Shown piece after piece: positions 54,260-64,000 of a stretch of 64,000 nt of DNA. This stretch comes from Utricularia gibba (lineage: Eukaryota; Streptophyta; Magnoliopsida; Lamiales; Lentibulariaceae). The position numbers were made by a program, and so were the translations under genes. Within the stretch, counting starts at the first letter, position 1. Each line of letters starts with the position of its first letter. The notes under the pieces are model-generated. The model ran no database searches. It was not told the origin of the DNA and saw only the letters and a program-made list of their open reading frames with translations. The DNA is taken from assembly GCA_002189035.1 (NCBI GenBank), contig CM007991.1, positions 1,364,001 to 1,428,000 of the forward strand, written 5' to 3'.

Positions 54260-56401
54260 TCAGCTGTCGAGTTGCATCTGCTCAAGCCAAGCTTCTACAA
54301 CAGAATGATCATTCGGGTCGACATGAAGAGATGGTTTAGGACAATCACCGGATGGTGCAGGTGCCATGCTGGAAATTGTAGCGGTTTTGTGCATCATCTC
54401 AGGTGGTGATTCCTTGACCAAGGACTGCACCCACGACAGATCGGGTTCATCCCCATCAGCCTTGAGCTCAAATGATGATGATCTCTGGTTGGCTTCGTCA
54501 GTCCCAGCAGGCCAATCATGTCTACCATTTGGAGATCCGAAATTGAGCCAAGCAGTGTTAGCACGGGAGCTGGGGCACCGGATCTGCAGCTGCTGTTTCT
54601 CCTGCTGTGCAAGAGCTGTGAGACGAGCAGCCACCGGGGATGCTGGTTCTTGGCTTCTTGGTGATGATATTCGCGGTGATGAGACACCAAAAGAAGCCTG
54701 CAAAAAAGAACGCTCGACATTTCTTGGAGTAAAGACATTAGAGGTATTAATAGGCGACAAAAGTCTCTGCTGAGGATGCATCTGATTGAGGACAGCTGAT
54801 TTCCGTGTGGGAGAAAAAGCACCAAAAGAAGCTGTCTGATCTGAAAATCTGGGGGACGACGCAACATCACCAGAGAAGAGCTCCTCAAGATTGGATGGGG
54901 TTAGTGTGGTATTAGATCGGCCAAAACTCAAAGTCGAATTAGGCCGTGGCTGCGAGAAATGCTCCATTTCAGAGTAAGCAAACTGCTGATTGTCATAATC
55001 CGGCAACACACAAAGTTCCTCAGGTGGTAGATCACGTGCATTAAGCGCTGATCTCAGGCGGCTGGACTGTAAGTTGCCACCAGGAAGATAGAGAGTTGGA
55101 ACATTGGCTTGAGTCCAAGGCGGAGTCAAGTGAGACATCCCACCTGCTGTAGGTGACATGGCTTGATTGAAAACAGGGGACATTACAGACTGCGAAGTTG
55201 GTGAACCAGGAAGAGCGTTAATAGCCGCAGCCATATCCATGAAACTTGGCCCAGAAGCAATTGATCTTGGAGATGGAACACCAGATCCAGAGGAGACATA
55301 CAATGGACGAAGCTCTTCCCGGGTATGGGCAAAGAAGCACACTTGCCTATCGCAGCTTGTGCCATCTTTACACAGCCTAGTGCGGTACTGAGCAGGATGG
55401 AGCCAACACTCAAAGACACCATGCGCATATTCACACATATCACCATGTCTGCAAGCTCCCTTACGGAAGTCAGGACATGGGACACAACTGTAGTGATACT
55501 TTCTTGGATCTCTTCTACGAGCATTTTCCCCAGGGTGCGCAAAAGGACACTCAGTCCAATCATGAGAATATGCCCTTGAACACGGCCTCACCTTAAATGA
55601 ATACATCCGGAACTCATCACTTGAATAGACACCATCTCTGATGTCAGGAAAAGATGGATCTACAGGGTATTGCTTCTTATCTGAAAAAGAATTTGCAGAA
55701 GCACCACAAGGTTTGGTGACCATTGGAGAGGACATAAACTCTGATGGAGAACATGGAGACCTAGTTTCTGGAGATGATGATAATGCCGGAAAAGATACAC
55801 TGTTGCTCGATATAGAAACACGCGATTTGCATTCATCAAAAGATCCATCAGAAAGATTGCTCATGAGCAACTCTTCAAGAGCATTTCTAGCACCAGGAAG
55901 CTTTGGTGGAACTACAATTACATCCACAGGCCGTCGGCCATTAGCATCACGGATACATGGATCTGACCCTGCAGATAAAAGAAGTTTAACAGCATCAAAT
56001 GCATGAACTGTGCCTCCAGATGCTGCACAATGGAGAGCAGTCCATTTGTCTTGGCCACAACTCCTATTCAAGTCAACTTCAGGAAGAGTCACTAAAAACT
56101 TTATAACATCAACACTTCCATATGAGGCAGCTACCATAAGAGGAGTTCTTTCCTCCTCAATGATTTTCTTAGACTCTTTGTTTCTAGTATACCAAAGGCC
56201 AGGACAATCAACTTCCAGCGTTGCTGTACCCAAAGATCTCTTTAACGCTTCAATGTCATTGTTAGCAGCCAACTCTAGCAAACTGAAAACTAAATCCCCC
56301 ATCTCTCCGGATAGTTTGTTCAATCCCTGTGTTGTGCTTGGATCTGCAGCCTCCTGGCTAGGGGACGAATTTGATTTTGCTTTCTCTGGACCACTACACA
56401 T
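54260..56401 (-). CDS. Ankyrin and tandem CCCH zinc-finger protein (RR-TZF, OXS2/TZF7-like)
   Basis: A single-exon frame of 713 aa. Two ankyrin repeats lie at about 85-175 ([53 protein letters not shown]). The arginine-rich tandem zinc finger is at about 275-375. The upstream piece is [16 protein letters not shown], then finger one has C-X7-C-X5-C-X3-H ([19 protein letters not shown]), a 16-residue spacer, and finger two has C-X5-C-X4-C-X3-H ([16 protein letters not shown]). The rest is Ser/Pro-rich, ending in [13 protein letters not shown]. These proteins bind RNA or DNA, shuttle between nucleus and cytoplasm granules, and act in salt, oxidative and ABA stress. Length and order match the OXS2/AtTZF7 group (about 716 aa). 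A leader intron ends 11 bases before the start codon (acceptor TTTGCAG at 56413-56419 on this strand). Confidence 0.93.
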   Translation of the reverse strand: MCSGPEKAKSNSSPSQEAADPSTTQGLNKLSGEMGDLVFSLLELAANNDIEALKRSLGTATLEVDCPGLWYTRNKESKKIIEEERTPLMVAASYGSVDVIKFLVTLPEVDLNRSCGQDKWTALHCAASGGTVHAFDAVKLLLSAGSDPCIRDANGRRPVDVIVVPPKLPGARNALEELLMSNLSDGSFDECKSRVSISSNSVSFPALSSSPETRSPCSPSEFMSSPMVTKPCGASANSFSDKKQYPVDPSFPDIRDGVYSSDEFRMYSFKVRPCSRAYSHDWTECPFAHPGENARRRDPRKYHYSCVPCPDFRKGACRHGDMCEYAHGVFECWLHPAQYRTRLCKDGTSCDRQVCFFAHTREELRPLYVSSGSGVPSPRSIASGPSFMDMAAAINALPGSPTSQSVMSPVFNQAMSPTAGGMSHLTPPWTQANVPTLYLPGGNLQSSRLRSALNARDLPPEELCVLPDYDNQQFAYSEMEHFSQPRPNSTLSFGRSNTTLTPSNLEELFSGDVASSPRFSDQTASFGAFSPTRKSAVLNQMHPQQRLLSPINTSNVFTPRNVERSFLQASFGVSSPRISSPRSQEPASPVAARLTALAQQEKQQLQIRCPSSRANTAWLNFGSPNGRHDWPAGTDEANQRSSSFELKADGDEPDLSWVQSLVKESPPEMMHKTATISSMAPAPSGDCPKPSLHVDPNDHSVVEAWLEQMQLDS

Positions 56402-57827
56402 AGTCTAGTTAACTGCAAAGAAAAAAAAACACCACAACTAAAATTAAGAAACCTATTGAGAGCCATAGAAGTAACAAAACAACCAAACCGGCTGAAAAAA
56501 AAAACCAGACCCAGAGAGGGGACACCCACCCCACGGAGCAATGAATGTTACACTTATACATAAGATAGAAAAATGAAATGATATATACCCAAGATATGAA
56601 CTTAATATGAAATTTTGAAAATACCAGAGAAAAAATCACACTTTTGCGGACATAAATGTGAAATGAAAGGACTTCTCTTTTCATGCTTCTCCTATAGCGA
56701 CAGGCTTAAATAAAACATGAGGTAGGGGATTCATAGAGTTCCATAATCTTTAACTGAAACAAAACGTATGAATCTTTACGAGCACAGCAAGCGAAGCTCG
56801 TAATCTGGTCCCTCGACAATATTTATAAAGGAGCCAAAATATAATCAAACCTTGCAAACAATTCCTGCGCTCAGAAAAAATAACAAAAAAAAAACATATT
56901 CTTAACAAAGAACGCGCATATATTCACCGAATATTGGTCCAACCATTCACCACCGGCATACGAAAAAAATATATTCGAAATCATCCAAATAAAAAGCAAG
57001 AACACAAGACTATGACAAAAAAAAAAAAAAAATCAGAATCATCATCCGCAAAATCTATCAAATATTCAATCTCATCCAAAATCGATTTCTGTTAATAAGT
57101 TCACCAGAACAAGAATGATCAAATTCATTAAAACGAAACAAAAGAAAGTTGAGAAACCAGAAGCACTAACCAAAGATCCAAACCAAAACGGCTCCTGGGA
57201 AGATCTGAAAACAGAAAAACTCACTAGCCCATCAAAAGACTCCTCTGGTTAGAGCCGAAGAATCTAAAAAAAGCAAATTAAGATAATCGGAAGCAGGTAC
57301 AACGGCCTTCGCAGTACACATTTCAAGTAGTGTAGAGCGAAAAAAAAAAAGAAAAGAAAAAGCAAACTTGAAGAGAAGGGTATGAGGAATGGGATGTAGC
57401 AAGTGGGGATGGGAAGAAAGGAGAAGAAAAATCAACGAGAAAGCGACAGCTTGTGTTTGCAAAGTGTACTAACCGCAGAGCGAGTGGGGCAAAGGGAGCC
57501 GGTTTTGAAACTGAAATGACACCGTAATGAAGTTGAAATTCAAATTTCGATACAAATGCAAATGCCACCAAGATTTCCTTGAAACGCGTGCGAAATAACA
57601 AGGAACCGACTTCCCTTTCTTTTTTTAATTTTCTTTCACACAATAAGTAATAAAATATTCAATTTCACAGTTTTTTAATCAAGTTATCCCAATAAATAAC
57701 TTATACTAAAAACAAAAAAAATAACAGTTGGCACAGTGCCACTTATTTTGTTAGTCTTTTCTTACAAGAATAATACAACGAATACAAAAATAATAATAAT
57801 AAAACATGGGCTGCCCAAGAGAAAAGT
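56402..57827. other. Leader, leader intron and promoter of the CCCH gene; ZIFL 3' flank
   Basis: The CCCH gene is read leftwards, so this is its 5' side. The leader intron's acceptor is at about 56412 and its donor lies somewhere in 57150-57300. 56860-57080 is A-rich on the plus strand. From about 57640 to 57827 the sequence is AT-rich and should be the 3' UTR of the ZIFL gene. No other gene was seen. Confidence 0.45.
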
Positions 57828-60800
57828 TCATGGCTCAACTAGAAAAGGCTTCAGCGTCGTCAGGACAGCAACTGCCTCTATTACATTGAGGATGAAGAAC
57901 ACCATCTGATCCCCTGCATTCATAAAAAACACAGCAGTTATCTGTTTCCCCTGTAATGAGGCAACCATCCATCTGTCGGAAATGATAATGGCTTCTACAG
58001 GAGGAGGAGAATGCGTGCACAAGAATGGTGCAGTTGAGCAAACGTACCAGGGAGGAAGTGAGCATGCAGCCGCTTCTGTGACCAGGAAAGCCTGCATATC
58101 AGATGATGCTCTCTTACAAGGTTTCTTTGAGAAAATGTCTAACTGAATGCGGGAGAAGTTGTCTGGAAGCCGGCAGAATGGGCGTGTTGTGAGAACAAGG
58201 GGGATTGAGGAAGCTTACACAGTTCCGCCTCCTGCAGGGCCAATGGCTTTGCAAAATGACATGAAGGTCATGGCAATGCCGTTTGCAGCTCCTCTTTGGT
58301 GTTGTGGCTATTGCAATTTGATTCATGAGTTCATGGAAGTTTGCAGATTCCCAAAAATCGAGAGAGATGGCTTGGAGGACTTACCACAGCTCTGTTTTGC
58401 AATACGAACAGCCCAGTAACAATAAAGACCTGGTTTCAGGAACTTCACAAATCAATCTTGTTTGCAGCAGATGAGGATGTTATAGAAACATCAACATGAT
58501 GGAAGGAGAGTATCCATGAGATGAAACTATGGGAAAAGTAATCCAACTTACAGAGAGAACATTCTTCAGTACAGAAGCAATGTTCAACAAAATGAACAGT
58601 GGGATCCCAGATAGCATGGCTATGTAATGGTAACTTGCTAATAGAGGAATTGAGATGATCTGTGACAGGGTAAAGCAAAATTTGGTCAATAAACTGGTTA
58701 CCTGAATCATATTTTGGATATCATGTTAACTTACTCCAAGCACCCGAGCAAGCTTCACAGGACCCATGAATTTCTCAAGAGGTGGAAATAGAAGAGACTG
58801 AAAGAGCATAAGTCCAAAACCTGCAATATGCATATAAACAACATAAGGGATGATAACACAAATGATGAAAAAACTTGTTTCGTTGAACTGGAAATTGTTC
58901 AACGTAGCAGCGGTGGTTTTTGACATAAACTTTGCAGGGATGCCTATCATTCAAAAGGGCAAGCTCTACGAAAAGAATGCAAGATAGCTAACTGTAGATG
59001 CTCCATACCTGATATTGCAAGAATTATCCCTACTTCCTTGGTAGTGTACTCCAATCCTCCAAGGTTTCTTGGGCTCTCAGCCCACAATGAAAATATCTGT
59101 TGAGGAATAAGTTACAAGGGTTTTTTCACATGCTGAAAGAAGGCTAATCACGTCAAGAGCTCTGAGCTCAAGTGAATAGGTAGAAGTTCAACAAATCAAA
59201 ATGACGGTTTTGGAGCTAGGAAGCAGACAACTAGCGCATAGGCAAGCATCACCAAACAAGTAATCCACATTCCAGGAAAGTGTAAATTTACCTCTGAGTA
59301 GGCCATATCATGAAGCGAGAAAATACAATATACGATAATGGATGACATAAGAGGCCAGTTCTTAAAGAGGCTTTCTTTGGATTCTGGTCTTTTTATCTCC
59401 CCTTTTATTTCTTGATTTGCGGATTCCAGTGCATTATAAGAAACAGATAACATTTCCTTGCTGTGGTTGTGCATGGTTTCCTGAAGTTTAATAAAGACTG
59501 CAAACTAAGCTACACTGACTTAAGTAATCAATTAAAACTTAACATCAAGACCAATATGACACACCACGAAAGCAAGCATTTATTTGTGAGGAATCTACGA
59601 GCAAAAAGCATACCGGGATCCAGAAACATATAACAGTCACCACAACAGCAAAAAGCGAAGGTATGAGACAAGGCAAAAAGTATGGGAACCTACAAAACAT
59701 ATTATTGCATCAGTAATCGAGAATTTTAGAAGAAAATGCCAAAACAAAGTTAGGAAGAAACTACCTTCCAAAGAAAGAATCTGGTGAAAAGATTCCAGGG
59801 AATTTCTCGGCAGGCTTCAAAACACACACGTTAGAAGCAGAACATGTTGTAGAGATTAATGAGGAGGAATCAGAATCTGAAGACTCTTTCTATTGAGCTA
59901 CTAGCTCCCCTACAGACGTTGGTTTTTTTACATCTATCCACAAGCAGATATTTTCTTTTTCAAAAGGCTGCAGTTTATTCTTGTATATGTTTAAATTTTT
60001 TTCAGCTCATTTCATATTGATGGGGGTAAACGCTTAAGTTCTTTCAGCAGTACCATGTATCAGTGACATTGTTTAGGAAAAATATGCATTATTGCTATAA
60101 GGAAAATTAGGATAAAAGTGACGAAATAGGCTCCTTGAAAGCAGATGCAGTTAAATAATGATACCCTGTCTTGTATTCATAGAAAGCTACACCCTAGAGG
60201 GGGTGGTTCTCGGGTATCACTTTGAATCAACTTATATTATCTTGGAAATAGGAAATAAGTGTCCAGCTAGGAGAAAAGTGTATGACCATGAGAAGAAAAG
60301 TACACACATCAGTACCTGAGCGAGAAATCCACCTAATGCTGGTCCAATAATTAATCCTGTGGCCCATGATGTAGTGACCTATAGAACCGATAAAGTAGTA
60401 ATCAGTGCTACAACATGTAAACCATGAAAAACCGAACAAGGGAAAGTATTTTTGAACCGTCGATAAAGCAGATGAAGAGTTATGTGGCAAAAAATAGTGT
60501 TTTTCTACTAGTTGGCTTATTGCGTTTGGTTTGCAATGTATATATAGGCATACAAAACACTATCTTAAATTTGTATCCTGAATGAAACAAACCAATTCCA
60601 AGCTTGTTTCTTATGACAACAATACACCAAATAAACCCAATGAATGTAATTGACCAGGATTTACCGCTGATAATCCGAATGACTGATGTTCATCTCGAAC
60701 TATTTCACATGCATATGCCTGATCATGGACAAAACAAAATGTGAAATTTCTCTCAGTAAACTAGGAGACACATTCCACTTTCAAAAAGCCAAAAGTCATA

Positions 60801-62180
60801 TGATCTGCTCCCTAAAAACTGCATACCTTGACCGGTCCTAGTATACCATTCAAACTTCCAAGAAGAAACCTTGTCGTGATTGCCATCCAAAAGTTTACGC
60901 TTAATCCAAAAAGCGTGTTGAAAACAACCCTGTAGATCAACAAGAATCTCTTACTTAACACATACAGACGAGTATAAAGGTTTTCAAATAATCTGATGAC
61001 TAACACTGTAGCAGAGCCTATGATTAATACAGGTTTCCGACCATATCTATCCGCAATGGATCCCCAAAAACAGATGTCAATACTCTTCCAAGCATGTACG
61101 CAGATCCTTCAGAGGATGTTCAGGATCAGAAACAGAAGTATAATTTGGGGAATTTAGAGAAGATAGTTAAAAAAAACTCAGAAACGAGTTACTTTACCTA
61201 CAGCACCAGCATAATAGCCAATATCTTCTGGTCTTTTTGCTATATGAAAGTCCCGTATCTGAAACATGAGATACAACAAAGTGGAAGTTTATTGCTTTCA
61301 ACTGAACGTGGTCATTCAGTTTTATCCGATACTAGAAACTCTTCGCCGATCTACATGCTCCTTTTATCCATTACATAATTATTTCAGGCATAAAACAAGA
61401 AAAAATAACTGAAAATTTACAAACTTGAGTAAATATAATATTTGCTCTATTGAGTAAGTCAAAGTTAATGACTTGAATGCTTACCATGAAATACAGGAAA
61501 GGGAAGAGCGAGGATATGGTCAAGGCTGCAATTCAAAAAGCAAACATATCAAAGAAGAATGGAAAATAATCAGCGAACAAGTGAAAACAAAACTATTGCC
61601 GTTAATAGAAAATCACCAAATAAAGAAAGTGGTTCAGCTAAACAGGGCTTCAGGGCAAAGAGCTCAAGATAACCATTACCAAGGGCTTCGCACCCCACCA
61701 ACCATCTATCATGCTAAATCCTTCATTAACACATCACAGAACAGGGCTGCAAGGATCATTAGCCCATTTTTAAATTTCACTCTCTCAAATTATTAAATAT
61801 TGTCCTCAAACAATACATGCTGGAGATAACTCATAAATTATTCAAGTTCCTATGATTATTATTCAAACGCCGGATGCTACTGCCACCCCAAGCACAAGAA
61901 CTCAGGTCATCAAACGAAAACCCCTAAAACAACACCTTCCCAGTGGAACCCACCAAAATCCCAGAAACCTTACCATGCCAAAACACCATTCAACAAAAAA
62001 AGTCACAAGCTTTAAGATTCCATTACCGGTTGAGAGCACAATCAGCCAAACAAGAAAAATTTTCTTAATCGGCAGGCCTCGCTGCGTCTCCTTTTCCTGA
62101 TCAATCCTACAACCAGGACATCCATCAACGTACACATGCTTCTGCAGCAAACTCTCCCTATTCTCATTCCCACTCGCCAT
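57828..62180 (-). CDS. Major facilitator ZINC INDUCED FACILITATOR-LIKE (ZIFL) transporter, 17 exons, one frameshift
   Basis: Exons in transcript order are 62027-62180, 61485-61525, 61198-61258, 61005-61106, 60827-60929, 60665-60718, 60316-60378, 59765-59814, 59614-59689, 59292-59480, 59009-59096, 58735-58820, 58552-58659, 58385-58429, 58219-58307, 58048-58091 and 57828-57913. The N-terminus has [20 protein letters not shown], and the MFS signatures are in [33 protein letters not shown] and [20 protein letters not shown]. The C-terminal half keeps [20 protein letters not shown] and [23 protein letters not shown]1/ZIFL transporters export nicotianamine or move K+/H+ at vacuole or plasma membrane and affect zinc, iron and auxin transport. 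In exon 4 one base is missing: the run at 61066-61070 is five A where six are needed to keep [12 protein letters not shown] in frame. With it the protein is 479 aa. Confidence 0.9.
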
Positions 62181-62865
62181 TTCTCTGGGAAGAATTTTCT
62201 AAACATCATCCACATATAAACACGTGAAGTTTTACCAAAAACCCAGTCCCCCGGTCTCACAGGCATGGCCCCAGTCAGGAGTGGGACTTCACTTGCTTCA
62301 CATCATCGGTTTTCCATGTGCCACGCCTCTGAGCCAGTCAAGTCATAGAAGTAACCACCATTCAATTTTGCCACCCCTTGCCTTCATCTCAAGATAGACA
62401 TGGCTACTCCCCCCAACGGCCCAACATCACATCATCAAATGAATTCGTTTGACTATCCTCCTTCATGCATCACGACGATTTAATGATTACCCAAATATTT
62501 TGATTTTTTAATTAGAAATGCCAGATGAGCGTGTGTTATTTACATTATTGCCCCATTCTTTTTTTTTCCATTTATTTAGTACAATGACCTTTTTATAAAA
62601 TAAAAAAACAGTATAAAAATACTATATCAACAATTTGTTTATTATTACGAATATTTAAACAAAATAATTCAGTATTTTTTTAATTACGAAAATAACACGG
62701 ATGAAAATCATTTTTCAAATAATCATGAGCATATTTAAATAGATTTAATACGTTTTACTACTAAGACAGGTTCTTTAGAGAACAACCTCGCGGAATGGCG
62801 CATCAGCAGAAATGCATTCAACACACTAATTGCTATCTCTGGGTTAGTGGAGCCATTGCTAACAA
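62181..62865. other. ZIFL promoter and SWP73 3' flank
   Basis: About 685 bases between the ZIFL start codon and the SWP73 stop codon, both genes reading leftwards. 62500-62750 is AT-rich. The first 200 bases are probably the ZIFL leader. No gene seen. Confidence 0.45.
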
Positions 62866-64000
62866 CTATTTGTGAGCAACACCTTCGATTCCAAGGGGAG
62901 ACTTGCGATTCAGGTATCGGATGACGGCATCTTCAACCCTGAATTGAAGCAAGAGAGATGTATTTTCAGTAGTGAAAACAGCAATGGGGAACTGAAGCAG
63001 TAAATCCAAGTTCAGCACCATTTGATGATGGATCATTGACTCGAAAAGACCATACCGGGAGGGCATGGTATGCAGATGGAGAACAGACAGATGTAATGCA
63101 AGGCTGATGAAATACAGGATCAAACAAGTTCAACAGATGACTGTGTGCAGATATTCTTATCGTATCAAATCTAAAGTGATGCAGAATCTACCACAGATGC
63201 ATTCACACATGTGGTCACCATTGGAAATAAAACACTGAGGCCAAAGTTCCTTTGACAAGTGTTGAATGAGAAAAGTTCAGCAAAATAGGTAACACAAAGA
63301 AACTCACCAGGGCTGGTTGTAAAATCCTGCCCTTCTCTCCTTCTCTATATCACCACTTGCATCAGCAGCAAAAAGCTTCAAATCCCTTGCTTGAGATGCT
63401 ATTAAGGCATTAATGAACTCTGCAGGTGACTGACTGAATCCAAGAAAAAAATTTCGCCTTTGATAATGCTCGCGTATTTTCTTCATAGAAGAGGAAATAG
63501 CTTCATCCATCACATCAATCTCCTGGTTTTTCTCCAAACTATCCAGGAAAGAAGACTTGCTTCCTGTGGACAAAGGGATGTCAACCAACACATCATAGCA
63601 AGTGGTCCCAGCAGGACTAGGTCCAGACAGCTTCACACGATGCTCCAAATGTATAGGCCCTGGGGAAGTGATGTGCGAGGTTATCTTTTGGTTAACCATA
63701 GAAAATTTCATTTTCTCCTCTCCAAAAACCTTCTTTAGAGGCTCATCACACATGAACCAGGAAATGTCACCCTGAATTTGCAATTTTTTCATTTTCACAT
63801 ATTTCCAAAGTGCTGCCATAATTTTTGGACGCGTTTCCAACTCAATCCCAAGGACTTCTTGTAAAGCTGGAGATAGCTTAAACTTTTCAGGCACATACTT
63901 CATCTCGAATCTAATAACTGCAGTGAACTCTTGGTCACCTTTCCTTCTTACTTCAAAACCCTCGTGCAGTACAGGGGATCGAGAACTGTCCCACAGGATC
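62866..64000 (-). CDS. SWP73: SWI/SNF complex subunit SWP73 (BAF60, CHC1), 3' part only
   Basis: Two exons are visible: 63308-64000 (continuing past the window edge) and 62866-62938. The reading enters at [20 protein letters not shown]. The SWIB domain follows ([60 protein letters not shown]). Then come [20 protein letters not shown], the conserved [20 protein letters not shown], and the end [20 protein letters not shown] then [12 protein letters not shown]60-type subunits link SWI/SNF remodelling ATPases to transcription factors in the nucleus; the two Arabidopsis copies (SWP73A/B) act in flowering, root and leaf development. The N-terminal half lies outside the window, so no statement can be made about its start. 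Which paralogue it is stays open. Confidence 0.92.

Noticed and set aside
54394-54888. Long open frames antisense or shifted within the CCCH gene
   Set aside because: They are shadows of the 713-codon TZF frame, which has all domain signatures.
1-64000. CRISPR arrays, prokaryotic operons, viral or organellar inserts
   Set aside because: No spaced repeats, no Shine-Dalgarno gene clusters and no organellar or viral protein frames were seen.

Overview
The window is nuclear DNA of a flowering plant, most likely a core eudicot. The evidence is many short GT-AG introns in compact genes, AT-rich intergenic DNA, and a plant-typical gene set: a CESA3-type cellulose synthase, a SOC1-clade MADS box, a PLS-class PPR protein, a vacuolar processing enzyme, VAMP714, GRXS15 and OBERON4. 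An asterid is possible, but the sequence alone does not settle the family. I see no bacterial, viral, organellar or CRISPR sequence.

Layout, left to right. 0.3-2.7 kb: HOTHEAD-like GMC oxidoreductase (+), then a MITE-like element. 5.0-7.1 kb: SOC1-clade MADS gene (+) with a probable leader intron. 7.5-9.2 kb: decayed intron-bearing CCS52B pseudogene (-). 9.8-11.2 kb: Sec14-like lipid-transfer protein (+). 12.6-14.2 kb: AT-hook AHL protein (+). 14.6-15.1 kb: acidic two-helix small protein (+). 16.0-16.7 kb: decayed sterol C4-methyl oxidase SMO1 (+). 17.0-19.1 kb: vacuolar processing enzyme (-), divergent from a lipid phosphate phosphatase (+, 19.7-20.4 kb). 22.2 kb: small His-rich DUF761 protein (+). 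23.2-25.0 kb: AKR4C aldo-keto reductase (-). 25.3-27.1 kb: PPR protein (+). 27.2-28.9 kb: BUD23/RID2 rRNA methyltransferase (-), divergent from mitochondrial GRXS15 (+, 29.4-31.0 kb). 31.4-35.0 kb: OBERON4-type PHD protein (-), divergent from the mitoribosomal twin-CX9C protein mS37 (+, 36.2-36.8 kb). 38.3-43.5 kb: CESA3 (+), followed by a 5'-truncated NOG1 fragment. 44.8-46.3 kb: VAMP714 (+). 46.3-51.0 kb: gene-poor, with a diverged tandem duplication. 51.0-53.6 kb: FRD3/DTX42-type MATE transporter (+). 54.3-56.4 kb: ankyrin plus tandem CCCH protein (-). 57.8-62.2 kb: ZIFL-type MFS transporter (-). 62.9-64.0 kb: 3' part of a SWP73/BAF60 gene (-), cut by the window edge.

The genes are not one pathway. 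This is an ordinary gene-dense arm segment with housekeeping and developmental genes. Two divergent gene pairs (BUD23-GRXS15 and OBE4-mS37) share intergenic regions with repeated TGGGCC/GGCCCA elements, typical of ribosome-biogenesis and mitochondrial genes.

The observations most worth checking are: the CCS52B, SMO1 and NOG1 pseudogenes; five single-base losses in homopolymers that break otherwise intact genes (OBE4 three times, GRXS15, ZIFL) and look like residual assembly errors; three GC-AG introns; the 47.7-48.4 kb tandem duplication; and a perfect 11-bp inverted repeat carrying GGCCCA elements. I did not find a convincing undescribed biological system here.
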